From assembly GCA_015227615.1 (NCBI GenBank), contig JAALGZ010000040.1:186001-250000 (forward strand): DNA of 64,000 nt. Direction: 5' to 3'. Both the position numbers and the translations under genes were made by a program. Source of the stretch: Labyrinthula sp. Ha. Its lineage: Eukaryota; Sar; Bigyra; Labyrinthulida; Labyrinthulaceae. This document shows, one piece after another, positions 1-20,411 of the stretch; the first letter of the stretch is position 1; each line of letters starts with the position of its first letter. The notes under the pieces were generated by a model, which had not been told where the DNA came from, searched no databases, and worked only from the letters and a program-made list of their open reading frames with translations.

Positions 1-928
1 CTTGATCCATGGGATATGAAAATAGTTAGTCTTCTTATTTCATTTTTCAAATATTAGTTTGCAACAAATAAAGCAATATAAACTTACTTAAGAGACATAC
101 AGAGAGTCTTAAAATCCTAAGAATACTAGTTTCCACATATTTTATACGCACAAGGTAACACTAACAATATGTTTCGTCTTTAATATGTTTCTCTCCTCCA
201 AATTATGTGGAAAGCACTATTGTTATATAGAATTATATTTTATTCAACGAAACGAGTTAAAAAGATTTTGAATTTACTCTTAGCTAAAAATTTTCCTTTT
301 TGAACCTATCTGCAGTTGTAACTGTGAGGACAAGAAGTAGGCTCAATATAATCTTTCACAAGGTTAATATTCCCAACAATCAGAGTCTTCCCATTCAATC
401 ATAATATGTTTTTTTCTGAAACTAGGGTATTACCCTGTGTCTTTTAGCATGAAGTCGCCTCAAGTTCTGATCTCATTGCAATATGGTTCTGCCCGCTATA
501 AAATGCTTCTCCTGTCAGTAAAATCTCATCTAACTCACGAGCACAGTACTGTATAGTTAGTTTCTAAAATTAACGTGCATGTATTGAATCCAACCAACCT
601 AATGATAGGTCTAGAACCTTATAAAGTAAGCTAAATCTTTGAGTACAACTGTATAGCGAGACGAAAGCCAAATTTCGAAAAGATAGAGATAGTTTAAACA
701 AAAAAAGAAGTTCAATTACTCTTCTAATTTAGGTTACTTATTACTCTAATACTCTAAGGAGACAAAAATACAATTAGGTAGTTTGTGTTTATTTTACGCA
801 CACGTCATCCAAATACAACAAAATGAATATATTTGATTGGCTACATATAGCCAATGAAATTTCGATAAACACTAGGAAGAATTAAAGAATTCTACGATAA
901 TCGAAGAAAGTATCGAGAAAATTTCACG
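1..928. other. Intergenic, upstream of the BED-Rid gene
   Basis: No open frame here is long enough to separate from chance in DNA this AT-rich, and no RNA gene was recognised. The last 100 bases are the likely promoter of the gene starting at 929 and hold an inverted pair of CCAAT boxes. Confidence 0.5.
838..860 (+). promoter_or_regulatory. Inverted CCAAT-box pair upstream of the BED-Rid gene
   Basis: ATTGGCT (837-843) and AGCCAAT (849-855) form an inverted pair that ends about 70 bases before the ATG at 929. The 10-mer CCAATGAAAT (851-860) recurs exactly on the minus strand about 130 bases upstream of the gene starting at 16153. CCAAT boxes are general eukaryotic promoter elements bound by NF-Y. 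Function here is inferred from position and recurrence only. Confidence 0.4.
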
Positions 929-1696
929 ATGTCTGACAATAATAATACAACAAATTTATCTTTACCAAGTGTCCCTGTAGATTTAACATCAGAACAACAA
1001 ATTCAAATACAAGAATCATTTCTTCCTTTGCCAATTGAACCTCAATCACTTCCAAAACCTCCAGAATTAACAGACCCAGTAGTTAAAGAAAAAGAAGAGA
1101 AACCAAGAAGAAGAAAAATCTTAAGTGGACCACCAAAAAGGAAAGATACAAGTAAACATAGGGTTGGTTTTAAAAGGGTTCTTGGAAACGAAAGAAATCA
1201 GAGTCAGTGTAATATTTGTGGAATCATCGTACAAACAACAGGAGGAAATACATCTGGTTTAGCTTTGCATAGAAAGAAGTGTAATTTGAACTTACCTACT
1301 CCAAAGAAGATGAAGATGTACTCCTCAGGAAGTGAGTATGAAGAATTAATTGGATATTCCAGAGCAGTAAGTCATGGAGATTATGTGTTTTTATCTGGAT
1401 GTACGGGATATTATTACAGAGCAAGACCAATGAGTATTGCTGAAGCAGTTGAAGATCAGTGTAGACAGTGCTTGGTAAATATTGAATCTGCATTAAAAGA
1501 AGTGGACAGTTCTATGAGTTTAAAAAATATTGTTGAAGTGATGTACATTTTACCTGATAAAAGGAATTTTCCAAAGTGTTGGGAGATACTCAGAAAGAAG
1601 ATGGCGCACAAACCAGTTGCTACTATGATAGAAGCTGGATTGGTTGATGACAAGTGTAAGATAGAAATTAAAGTTACAGCTGCAAGAAAGGTATGA
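929..1696 (+). CDS. BED-type zinc finger fused to a Rid (YjgF/UK114) family domain
   Basis: This intronless 255-residue protein has three parts. Residues 1-90 are a low-complexity leader, Pro-rich and then basic (EKPRRRK, PPKRK), which could direct it to the nucleus. Residues 94-118 form a BED-like zinc finger with ligands C94, C97, H114 and C118 and the typical GGNTSGLALH turn. Residues about 132-253 form a Rid-superfamily domain: GYSRAVSHGDYVFLSG, then a helix with NIESALKE, then PVATMIEAGLV and KIEIKVTAAR. Classical RidA deaminases have Arg in the PARS motif; the matching stretch here reads PVAT, so the catalytic Arg is missing and 2-aminoacrylate deaminase activity is doubtful. BED fingers usually bind DNA in chromatin proteins or hAT transposases. 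The domain calls are strong, but the function of the fusion is unknown. Confidence 0.85.
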   Translation: MSDNNNTTNLSLPSVPVDLTSEQQIQIQESFLPLPIEPQSLPKPPELTDPVVKEKEEKPRRRKILSGPPKRKDTSKHRVGFKRVLGNERNQSQCNICGIIVQTTGGNTSGLALHRKKCNLNLPTPKKMKMYSSGSEYEELIGYSRAVSHGDYVFLSGCTGYYYRARPMSIAEAVEDQCRQCLVNIESALKEVDSSMSLKNIVEVMYILPDKRNFPKCWEILRKKMAHKPVATMIEAGLVDDKCKIEIKVTAARKV

Positions 1697-2390
1697 ATAC
1701 ACTTGGTAGGATGAAGAATGTTACGGGTAATGTGTAAAGATTTTTTTCATATTCCAAACGTAAATGTTCAAGGGTTCAAAGGAAATATCACTATTCGAAA
1801 AGTCAGGTTCTATTTCAGTTCTATGTTTACAAGAAGATCTTTTTCTACACTTGAAGTATTTCTATACTCATTATGGTTTTTCTTCCCTTTCACTTTCGCG
1901 GAATTTTGAGGGATGAAGACATACCTCTTCTATAAATACATCAATATTAGTTCTTAACTTAAACAGAATTATATTTTTGACTTTCTATTTTTCCACAATA
2001 ATAAAACTTAGGATAACAGATATCGAGTATTTGAATAAGACATTTGTGGCATTTATATACAGTAATCTCTCAAAGCAAATCAAGTGAGGACAGTGCATAG
2101 GTGCTGCCTTCACCAAATGAATAAAAAACAAAGTTTATTTCCAATACTTATAGTAAAAGGAAATAGCTTTAGAGGAACACCATTTATAGGACATTTCTAG
2201 TTATTCTTAGAGATCTAAAGATAGAGAGCAAGAGTAAGTTTATAAGTATGTATGGTAATGCAGTACTGTGTTTTTTAATAATAAGTTTTTCCTAGAGAAA
2301 AACAAAACAACAGGAGGAATAAGAGTAGAACCCCACACGCAAAATAAAACAGAAAACCCATACGGTACTTATGAAAATTAGCTTAAGAAC
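1697..2390. other. Intergenic spacer
   Basis: This holds the 3' flank of the BED-Rid gene and the 5' flank of the membrane-protein gene at 2391. A 63-codon open frame at 1718 has no recognisable features and is no longer than chance allows. Confidence 0.5.
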
Positions 2391-3113
2391 ATGAATATAT
2401 GGAAAAATAAAAAAAATGTTGCGCGAGAACAACTTTTGGCCGAATTTGAGGCGTTTAAAGATAAACCAGAAGAAGTAGACACGAATAGAATACTCCTAAT
2501 TCATCTTTCTCTTGATAATAAAAAGAAAAAGCTTATACAAAAAAGTTTTATGGATACATTCTCTGAAAACTCTGTTTTTAGGAAGTCCTGTCTCTCATAC
2601 GAAGAGAAGCGAAGTTTCAAATTCTATATAGTTTTCTTAGTTGAACTTATTATTTCTTTTCTTCTTTCTTTTCTGTTTTGTTCTACTTGTTGTCTAATCT
2701 GTAGAACATATAAATCTAGTTTCTATGATACTGAATACAATAAAAGTTTTTTTTATGGTCAGTCACTAATAATCACTGATAGTGGATTATACATATCTTC
2801 AAAGCATAATAATCCTTATCCTCGTAATCTAAATGAATGTTCAAGATCTTTTGAAGATAATTTTGATTCAATTCCCTGTTGTTTCTTGGATTTAAGTGCT
2901 TATGTTTTAATGGGTGAGGTTCCTGCGAGTTATCATTATCAAGACTATCTTCCTCATTCAACTGAGTTGAGTCCTTTCATTCTAAGTATTGGGACAAAGA
3001 AAGAAATATTGTATTGGTTTGCTTTTGGAAATCATATGGTTTATATGTCAGAAGAAATAAAAACTTTATACTTAGATGCCCGATCAAAATATGAAGTATT
3101 TTCACAAGTTTAA
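2391..3113 (+). CDS. Unknown single-pass membrane protein
   Basis: This 240-residue protein was not recognised. It begins with a charged, helical N-terminal region of about 75 residues. One strong hydrophobic segment follows at about 79-103 (YIVFLVELIISFLLSFLF, then Cys-rich CSTCCLIC). A C-terminal region of about 135 residues contains a Tyr-, Ser- and Cys-rich stretch. The single helix suggests a membrane anchor with soluble domains on each side. The ATG at 2391 is the first in frame. Support for a real gene comes from a decayed relative at 5371-5760 that keeps the same protein pattern (ISxKHxxxYxRxLxxCS), so the sequence existed as a protein family. No intron is needed. Function is unknown. 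Confidence 0.6.
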   Translation: MNIWKNKKNVAREQLLAEFEAFKDKPEEVDTNRILLIHLSLDNKKKKLIQKSFMDTFSENSVFRKSCLSYEEKRSFKFYIVFLVELIISFLLSFLFCSTCCLICRTYKSSFYDTEYNKSFFYGQSLIITDSGLYISSKHNNPYPRNLNECSRSFEDNFDSIPCCFLDLSAYVLMGEVPASYHYQDYLPHSTELSPFILSIGTKKEILYWFAFGNHMVYMSEEIKTLYLDARSKYEVFSQV

Positions 3114-5370
3114 TTTTATTGCTTCTTGTCATGTTTGTTCTCTCTAGTGCAAGCTTTTTATATCACATATTTTGATGAAGTTGAAACTGTAGTTTTTCTA
3201 ACTGATTCTTAAGCAAGATATTTAATTCTTAGTTCTTTTATTTATTAGCAAAAGTTACATTATTTGTATCAACACTATTTTCTCTTATTAATGTGTTTTA
3301 AGGGTTCTCAAAGTTAGACCTAAACCAATAGTTAGAAGAGTGTATTAGAATTTTTCTTTTCATTTTCTTTCACTGTTTGTTTAAACACAACAACAATTTG
3401 CTCTTCAATGCTATAACTAGTACCTATTTTTAGCTAGACAATATTTCATTAGTCAGTTCAAAAACTTTCAGTTCTTCTTTTAGTGAATGAAGTGCTTAAC
3501 AACTGGAGTAAATTTTTATGCAGTTCAGACCTAGTCTGTACTCTAGTGGTTACATTTGTACTTCTAGAAAACATGTGTTCAAGAGTAGCAACTAAATTAT
3601 TAAACTGCCACTGGTATTGAAGTTCGAGGAGCAAACTTTGGCTTCTGCTCATCTTGAGTGCCGACAAAAAGGTCTTATTTTGAAGCAACTGATGATACAA
3701 CGAAACTCATGCTCCAAGACATGATCTTATCTTGGCATTGTTTCCTTTTAGATATTGTTCATTCAGCTCTTGGTTAGTTGCAATGTTTCAACCCATGATT
3801 AAGTAGTTGAATATGCTGAATCAATGACCTTTAGAAATGCTTTATGGGGGAAACTTGTGTATCGAATTAAGTTTTAGGAAAACTGCATGTTTAAGTAGCA
3901 GAAAATAATAGCTTAACTCTAGGTATAGAGTATATTTAATGGCTCTATGTTCAGGACTAAGTGTTTTTAACCACATTTAGACAGAGGAAAGTTGAAAAGT
4001 AAATGGCGTTCTTTTCTCGAAAAATTACATATCGTGCTCTAAGCAAAAAAACTGTTAGAAACAAACAAGTTTTTTTGACTCCGGACTCAATTACTCCTAA
4101 TTCTCAATAATTCAAAGTTTTAATTGCCCAAAGTAATTATCCAAAAAAACAATCTGCTACAAGTTAAATAAGAAATGAGAGAATAAGCTCAACTATCATG
4201 CCCAGACAGCGAAACAAAAGAGAATGAACCGGATAATAATGAATTAAAGTTTCAATTCAAAATTCGTGCAGAAGTTGACGTTAAGAGAACATGAATCAGT
4301 TATTCTAAAAATGGATAAGGTATACTAATGACAGAAGTTGGACCTTGAATCCTCAATTTGGATACATGAAATCTATTGACGAGAAAGAGAGCTCAATATT
4401 CAATATAGTGATCAAGAAAGCCCTTAAAGTATTTTTACAACTTCTTTTGAAAGTGTACCAAGTCATTTTTGAAAACTGGTCAAGCAAACAGACACCAGAT
4501 GGTGAAATTTTAAAAAAGATTTCCATATATGAAGAGGGTGTAAAGAAACAACTGGTATCTTTTTATAGCTCAGTTTTTTGTTTACTACTCAGAAGGTTAT
4601 CTTTTTAATTATACAAGAATTGAAAAAACAAGTTAATCAAGAAACTCGGATATGTTTTGGGTTCAAGTTAAAGTTTTTTGCATTTCGTGAAAAACACTTA
4701 AGCTCATCGATGTGACTCTATTTCGAAACAAATCTACATCTTCTCAATTTCAGCATTGAAGAATTAATACTCTTAAAACTTTCATTACCTTACGTTAAAC
4801 TTGTGTTTATTAATTTGTATACATACTTGAAGCTACCTGTGATTAAGACATGGAAAAAGACTTAAATCCACTCTCATCTTCATCAAGGGTCAAAGCTTGG
4901 GGAGAATGCTTAAATGCGCATACCAATCCTAACTTCAAGGATTAAGTTTGATTGAAAATAGAGATTGGTTTAATTACATAGAATGAGCAGATGAAGACAC
5001 TTTATTACTAAATTTTCAATTCTTACTCTTTAGTTGGTACCTTGTAGCCGGCTTCAGTTGCTCTCAGCTCCCTATGTATTCTATCCGAATATGGGGTTTG
5101 GCAATTCTGCGCATCGCTGATTTCTCTACTGGGAATTATATTTTTGAAAAACTGATCCGTCCAAATAGATCAGATGTAGTATCTCCGGTGTAAAAAAATG
5201 TACACCCCTTCTTAAACGAAAGCTAAGAATAAGAAAAAAAGTTCAGTCATATTCACCAGCAAAAATGAGAAACATTTATATATTTAGTGCTAGTGTTTAT
5301 GAACAACAATCGGAAAAAAAGGACTGCTTGGGGACATGAACGTCGAGTTGAATATATACCTTTGAGAACC
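3114..5370. other. Gene-poor spacer
   Basis: There are several open frames of 30-90 codons. The longest is at 4345-4608, ends in a possible GTATCT donor and could be extended through intron-like gaps. None matches a known family, and frames of this length are expected by chance at this base composition. No RNA gene or repeat was recognised. Confidence 0.45.
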
Positions 5371-5760
5371 AAATCGAATAGATATATCGAATAGAATTCT
5401 TCTAGTTCATCTTTTTTTTTGTAGAAAACATAGATTTACCTCTAAATAGCTTTCTAATACCTTTTCCAGAAATTGTTTGTGATTTAGCACCAGTTTCTCC
5501 TAAAAATAAAATAAAAGTTTTTTGTCGTTGTCATTCTTGTTATTCGAACCTGTCTTTTTCTTTCTTTTTTATATGGTTTGTTAAAAAACTTATTATCCTA
5601 GACTTCGACTGTAGAGAAATAGACTTAGAATTGGCATATGGGACAGAATTATTTTTTATACACAATCAATAACAGCCACTAACAGTGAAATTTTCATTTC
5701 TCCAAAGCATCACTATTCTTATCAGCGTAGATTAACACATTGTTCAAACTGTTTTTAACT
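5371..5760 (+). pseudogene. Decayed paralogue of the membrane-protein gene at 2391
   Basis: The DNA aligns with 2484-2860 of the upstream gene. One anchor is CGAATAGAATTCTTCTAGTT at 5383, against CGAATAGAATACTCCTAATT. Another is CCAAAGCATCACTATTCTTA at 5703, against TCAAAGCATAATAATCCTTA. One frame of the second block reads ITATNSEIFISPKHHYSYQR, against IITDSGLYISSKH and so on in the intact gene. Identity in the best blocks is roughly 65% by eye. Stops and indels interrupt every frame. This is a duplicated host gene that has lost coding capacity, about 2.3 kb from its relative and in the same orientation. Confidence 0.7.
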
Positions 5761-5960
5761 ATATTTTTTAAATGGTCCTTTTGTTTTCTAGATTGGAAGG
5801 AATTGTTTTATTTGGATACCCTCCAAACAGTTCTCAAGAGAGTGAATATGATTCTCATTCAGCATGTCAAAAAAATTAAACTAGAGCATATGTCATCAAT
5901 TGTTAGATGTATACATTACATAGACCCTTTTTATTATTGCGGTTATCTATTTAAGTAGTC

Positions 5961-14970
<9,010 letters not shown>

Positions 14971-14986
14971 ACAGAGGCATTGGGGA

Positions 14987-16153
14987 TCAGCCAAATATTT
15001 CATAATAGGTTGCTTTTAGTAGGAAACTAAGAATGGAGGAAATATTATCTTTGGAAGCAGGATTATATTCTTCTTGTAGCATGTACTGTCCATATTCACC
15101 ACATTCCCCAAATTCAAAATCAGCAAGAGTAGAGTCATATGAATATATTGATTCTTCATCAGTTGTATCACTTGTTAGAGCAATACCTGGGATTGGTTTC
15201 TTTCCATATATAATTGTTCTGAAGAACCTTCTAATACCACGTCCAGCTCTTGTTAAGCTGCTTGTATCTTCAAAGGAGAGGTTGTTGTCGAAGAAATCTA
15301 GTTTTAGGTTATCCATGGAACAAAATCCTTTGAGAGGTCCAATTGTGAAAGTTCTCTCCAGCTTTTTTCGCAGGTCTACTAACTTAATCATGCTTGAATG
15401 CAGGTTGTGATCAACTTCCAAGCTTAATAAATCATCTCGCTGTCTTGGCGCAAGAAACCGGCTCATTCGCCTAGGGATTCCATATATCTCATCTTTTCTG
15501 TGCAAATTTGTATCTATTAGAAATATCACAGGTTTCAATGAAAGTTTCAAATCTTCGACATCCAAGTTATTCCAGTTGAAAACTTGATTGAAGACTGTTT
15601 CACAAGTAGTATTCCATCCTTTGATACTAGTTTCAAAACGCTCAAATCTAATGAGGTCTTCATGCAGATGGCAAGCAATAATTTGTATATCTGTCACAAC
15701 ATATTTTGCTATTTGATCCTTCAGATCCACCAACTTCACGTTTTCATCCTCCAGAACTAGAGTTAAGGGGCTGAATCCCAGATTTTTTCCAAACTGAGCC
15801 AAATAATTTTCCTTATTGTTTCCAGTTCTATATTTTTCTCTAACTTCACAAAGCTTTAATCTCTTTGACATATTAAACTCCAGTATATTTTTCCCTCTAG
15901 AAGAGCGTCTTCTGTTTCGTTCCTTAAGGTTGACCTGCTCTCCAGCTGTATCAAACAAAAGCTTCTTTTAGATTAAAACAACTCTTTGTACTTTCTTCTT
16001 CAAGAAATCCAGATCCACCTGTCTCTTTGCCTGCTCAACCCTCAGTCTTAATAGTTTGAAGGTAGTGTTTGGTTTTGGACAGCCTGGAGGTTGTGGTTTA
16101 GTGGTGGGATCTTTGTATGGCAATGGGAAACATTTTTTAAATAAAGTAAACAT
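14987..16153 (-). CDS. Unknown 378-residue protein, two exons
   Basis: The start is the ATG at 16153. Exon 1 (16153-15992) encodes a basic, Pro-rich segment of 54 residues (MFTLFKKCFPLPYKD, QPPGCPKP, RVEQAKRQVDLDFLKKK). A 30-nt intron at 15991-15962 follows, or a 27-nt one ending at 15965, and exon 2 runs to a stop at 14987. Exon 2 continues with a basic region (RNRRRSSRG), a mixed helical body and an acidic C-terminal region rich in Asp, Glu and Tyr. The sequence was not recognised; no catalytic motif or membrane helix is visible. Without splicing, exon 1 ends after seven further codons and exon 2 has no ATG near its start. The gene ends tail to tail with alcohol dehydrogenase, and CCAAT elements lie about 130-160 bases upstream. 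Confidence 0.65.
15962..15991 (-). other. Probable 30-nt intron (27-nt alternative)
   Basis: On the minus strand the donor is GTACAA and the acceptor AAGAAG. Two in-phase AGs three bases apart allow a 30-nt or a 27-nt intron, differing by one Lys codon. Both remove the in-frame TAA between the two exons. The length matches the other introns of the window. Confidence 0.65.
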
Positions 16154-19100
16154 TATATTCTAATTTTTTGTTAACTTCTGATGTTGTGTTTAATTTAATA
16201 AATAGATCTATAGTCAAATTCTGTGACATGTTTTATAACATTGTTCAACTATATAGTGTGTATTAATTTCATTTTGCATGATTTCATTGGTCATAGCTAG
16301 ATTTTCATTGGTTATAGATATTTCGTGTGTGTTTAGAAAATTTGACAACTAATGGAAATGGAATTTGTGAATTCAAGAAAGAATACCAGTATTTACCGGT
16401 AATAACTTGTGTAGACTATTATATATATCCAATGGTTTGAAGTTAACACAACATGAAGGTTGAAAAGCTATTGAGCAGAGTTCTCCAACAACATTAGGTC
16501 TAAGAAGATTCTATTTTCTTTCCAGAGCCAAACAGCTTTTCAATTGACTCCACACTATGGCCCTTCTCTTCATCATCGCAGAAACCAGAGTTAGTTCTTT
16601 GATGAATTATACATAGAAAGTAAGAAGAATCAGGTACAATTATAATGAATCTCATTAATCAGAAAAAAAGCAAAAAAGTCTGTTTGAGATATTTAGTCAT
16701 TGATATCTCTGTTACCATTTCAAAAGTTAGAACTATCAACTGATTCCAGGCATTTTCGACCTAGTTGCCAAAGGTTGATATACATAAAAACCAAATCTCG
16801 GATAATTAGAGTTAACCTGTAACTTATTCTATTATCTCTTTATAAAAGAATATCATTTAACTAGTTAACCGATAAAATATCGGAAACTGTTCATATGCCG
16901 ATGCCCTCGTGAATCAACTTTTCGTAGGATGACGTATAAGGATGTTCGTGGAAATGGCATGTAGCAAATACTTTTTTGATATCGGCTTATCTTTGATTTT
17001 CGTCTTTTATGATCATAAAAAGCTATAATATCACATTAACCACCACCACAAACTACTTGGCGAAAAACTTGTTGGGGTTCGTTCTTCCTATAAACAAGTG
17101 TATAATTTTCTAAGGTGGTGCGATATAATCAATGATTAGCATAGAAATAAGCAGAAACAGACTTATATAGAATACGTTAGATACTTCTTATTCCTAACAT
17201 AACAACTAGTTAAAATAATGTTGCCAAGAAGTACTTTTTGGGAATGTTCACGTTATCTCAAAGACAATAAATATTCTTAAAGATAGTCCCACCCTAAAGA
17301 CATTTGCATTGTAGTGCAAACTATGTACATTAAACTGTAACTAAATATCCAACGCATTAAAGGGCGGAAATACTTAGCATGAATAAGGCTGTATTACTGT
17401 TGAGTTTTATTTTAAAAAATATTTTCCAATTATTGTGGCAGAACAACGTTTATCGAGAAACCTTTTCAAGCGCAAAAGATAAATTTACAAATGCTTTACA
17501 GGTCTAATTACGAAATAGCATTCAATTTTGTTAAGAATTGTTCTCTGGAATGAGATGAGTTGGAGCTTATATGTTTCCTAAATAATAAAATTCTTTGTTT
17601 AAGGGGCTATGAAACCCAAGCATGTGTTTTTTCTTGGACATGAACAGTTCTCAACAAGTTCAACATGACATTCTGACTTGCTATTGAATTTACCATTGGG
17701 GTCGTAGTCTTGCAACAAACTTGTTTTCATAAAGGAAACTTAGCTAATATTATTCCCTATTTATTTATACTTTGCTACCTTACCCCAACATTAGAACTAA
17801 GGGTAATACAACCCCCAGTGCAGTAATATCTTGGTATAAACTAAAACATATATTTTATATTAATGGAGCATTGCTATTTTTTTACTTATTTAGGTCAGTT
17901 GTTTTATCATCAACTTGTAACCAGGCAGTTGTTCACAAAAATATTAGGTGGTATGGGTCAAATCTAAGCAATGTGGCATATTGTACCTTTATATAGCCCA
18001 TTCTTGTTTTATTTTAGATTAAGAAACGTTTTTTTGTCTTGTAAGGAATGGATGCAAAGAATAGATAATAGCTACCCTGTTATTAGTATCCAACTGCAGT
18101 CCTATCAGTTTAAAAAAATTAGAGGTTGCAGTAGGCTTTGGTCTAGTTCTAAACAGTGCGCTTACTGTAGTGAAAACCTTTGCCTTTTGCTATCGTATTC
18201 TTTGGCATACAAGCCCCATATCCGTAAATAACTTAGGATAAGCAAACAGCAGCTCTATTCTTACCATTCTTATAAATGCCAATACAAGTAACTTTACCAG
18301 AATCGCAAGGATGAATGTTGAAACCAGATTAAATTTAACATTTATGAAAATAGATGTAAATTATGCAATAATTGTTATCACTCCCTAAACTACCGTTGGG
18401 CTTGGAACATAACTCAAAACATTTTCTCTCAGTAAATATTCTTAGCAGGTCACTCAGAATTATACTTTTTTTTGCATTGTAAATGTGTTTTCAAGAGTCG
18501 GAGAAGATTTAGATTAGTAAGATACGCTCATGAACATTTCAATTCCAATAAATAGATACCAACTCCCTACTTCGGTGATGACATTAGCTGCATTAACCAT
18601 TTCATACTCCAGGTTTCGACACAAACTTAAATTTTCAAAAATTCTAAACTATTTATCTCTTGTGAAAAATACCAAGGTATTTGACTCATGTTGCTTCCAA
18701 GTATAGAAGCCACCATAATCGTTAGCTTAGGGTAAGAACAGATATAAAACCTTTATGGTATGTTTTCATGTTTAAGCATTCAAGTTCCACATTGAACTTA
18801 TACAAATATTAGCACCTTAATGTCTCATCATAGGGGTAACATTTCTTGAAAAGACAGATCATCCTGGAAACCAGAAAGATATTTCCATCTAGAGATTATA
18901 CAAAATTCTATGTGGGTTGCAGCTCATATTCAAAGTAATTATGTTTGCAAGGCATCAGTCTGATGACACCAGAAGTACAGGAAGCATGTTTAGTTATTTA
19001 AGTGAAGGTTAGGCCGTAGGTACAGTGAGCAGTTTGAATCTCATGCTCTGTGCCTAGGTAAACGAAGTAGCTTCAGTTTCATCATCTAGGCTTACTACAA

Positions 19101-20411
19101 GTTTTGCACTAGCTAGAATGGAAGTGATTTAAAAAAAATAGAAAAATTGAGCATAAAGATATTAGTTTTTCTAGAATGAGTCGGAACCGCATTTGCTATT
19201 AAGAATCATTTACGGGAAAGGCAATTTGTTTCTTTTTGCATAATTCACCTGTCTTTATAGCATCGAGAAATCCAGAAATACATTAGTACCGTGGCTATTT
19301 GAATTTGAATGAGGGGGTATGAAACAGAGTTTTATAATACTTACCAACTTCATTTAAAGTTTTTGTGGGTAAATAATATATGGGAATTTTCTTTAAAACC
19401 TGTAGTGTCTTCTTTCACAAGTTTAAATTTCTCAAGCAAGCCCTTTCGTAGCTAAACGTATGATCTATTTGTTTACTCTAAACATTTTAAAGTGTTTGAA
19501 CACCATAATCTTTCCGACGTAGTGGTAAGCCATATTAGATAGCATGACCTGGTCAAAGTATTACATTTTATTCTTAGTGCAAGGTGGGGAGCCCTGAGCA
19601 ATGTTGTACTGATATAACCCAAATATATAATGCAGGATAGGACAGCCTTAAAAGCTTAGACACAGTAATACTCTATATACGGAGCCTGTTTTCCATTACC
19701 ACAAGTAAAACAGTTCTGTTACAGAGCAATAACATATTAAAATACAATTGTTCTCTATGATCCCTAGAAAGGAGTTGTGGCCGGACAACGGGTGTATTCT
19801 TTAACATTAGGATCTCTTAGTGAATATCATACACTTCTTTCCTATAGAACAAGTAGTTTAGTGTATTGGTAGTTGCCCGAAGATTGTCTAACTTCTACCT
19901 TCATTCAAAACCATTGCTCTTCTACAATAAAGTTGCCCAATAACCTTAATTTTAGGAAATAACACACTTTCTTCCAAGTTTGAGTTTTTTCAGTCATGAG
20001 TTACCATATTCCTGTTTGAATAGAAACGCCTTGCTTCTTCGGCTTGGAGTTAAAGTCCCCGAACAATACTCGACTCAGTTCGACTTTAGGTCGTTTCGTT
20101 TTTTTATTGGAAAATCTTCTATAGAATACGAGCAGAGATATTATAGGAAAAGAATCTCGAAGGAGTATTCTTCTGGGGATTAATAAGTGTAATGACCAGT
20201 TGCAAAGGTAGTTGGACTGCACAAGCAAAAGAGGTTTATATAGATACCGTAACACAAGTAAGAAGATACGCAATAAATTTCAACTTTACGCTGGTTCGTA
20301 TTTAAACTATAAACTACAAAACAAAACATATCCTGAAACCTTTTCATACAACAACTTTGTACCTTGTTTCCCCCAGGAATCCATTGAACTTGAGTAGAGC
20401 CGAAAGAGAGA
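16154..20411. other. 4.3-kb spacer with no supportable gene
   Basis: The left end is the promoter of the minus-strand gene at 16153. A 52-codon minus-strand frame (16500-16655) and open frames of 60-90 codons at 17772-18231 and 19980-20397 are within chance expectation. The last of these could hold upstream exons of the EGF-7TM gene, but no convincing splice could be placed. Confidence 0.45.
16281..16311 (-). promoter_or_regulatory. Two CCAAT elements upstream of the 16153 gene
   Basis: On the minus strand the motif CCAATGAAAT (16281-16290) and the near copy CCAATGAAAA (16302-16311) lie 130-160 bases before the start codon. Both sit in a repeated context (CTATGACCAATG and CTATAACCAATG). The exact 10-mer also occurs upstream of the BED-Rid gene at 851-860. 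Confidence 0.4.

Noticed and set aside
4003-5193. A chain of plus-strand open frames that could be stitched into a multi-exon gene
   Set aside because: Frames of 30-90 codons are expected by chance here, alternative frames over the same DNA look equally protein-like, and no junction restores a known family.
15033-15410. 125-codon plus-strand frame
   Set aside because: It lies wholly antisense to exon 2 of the minus-strand gene ending at 14987.
16500-16655. A 51-residue minus-strand frame (MRFIIIVPDSSYF start)
   Set aside because: The composition is attractive but it is too short, has no homologue that I recognise and no flanking splice signal.
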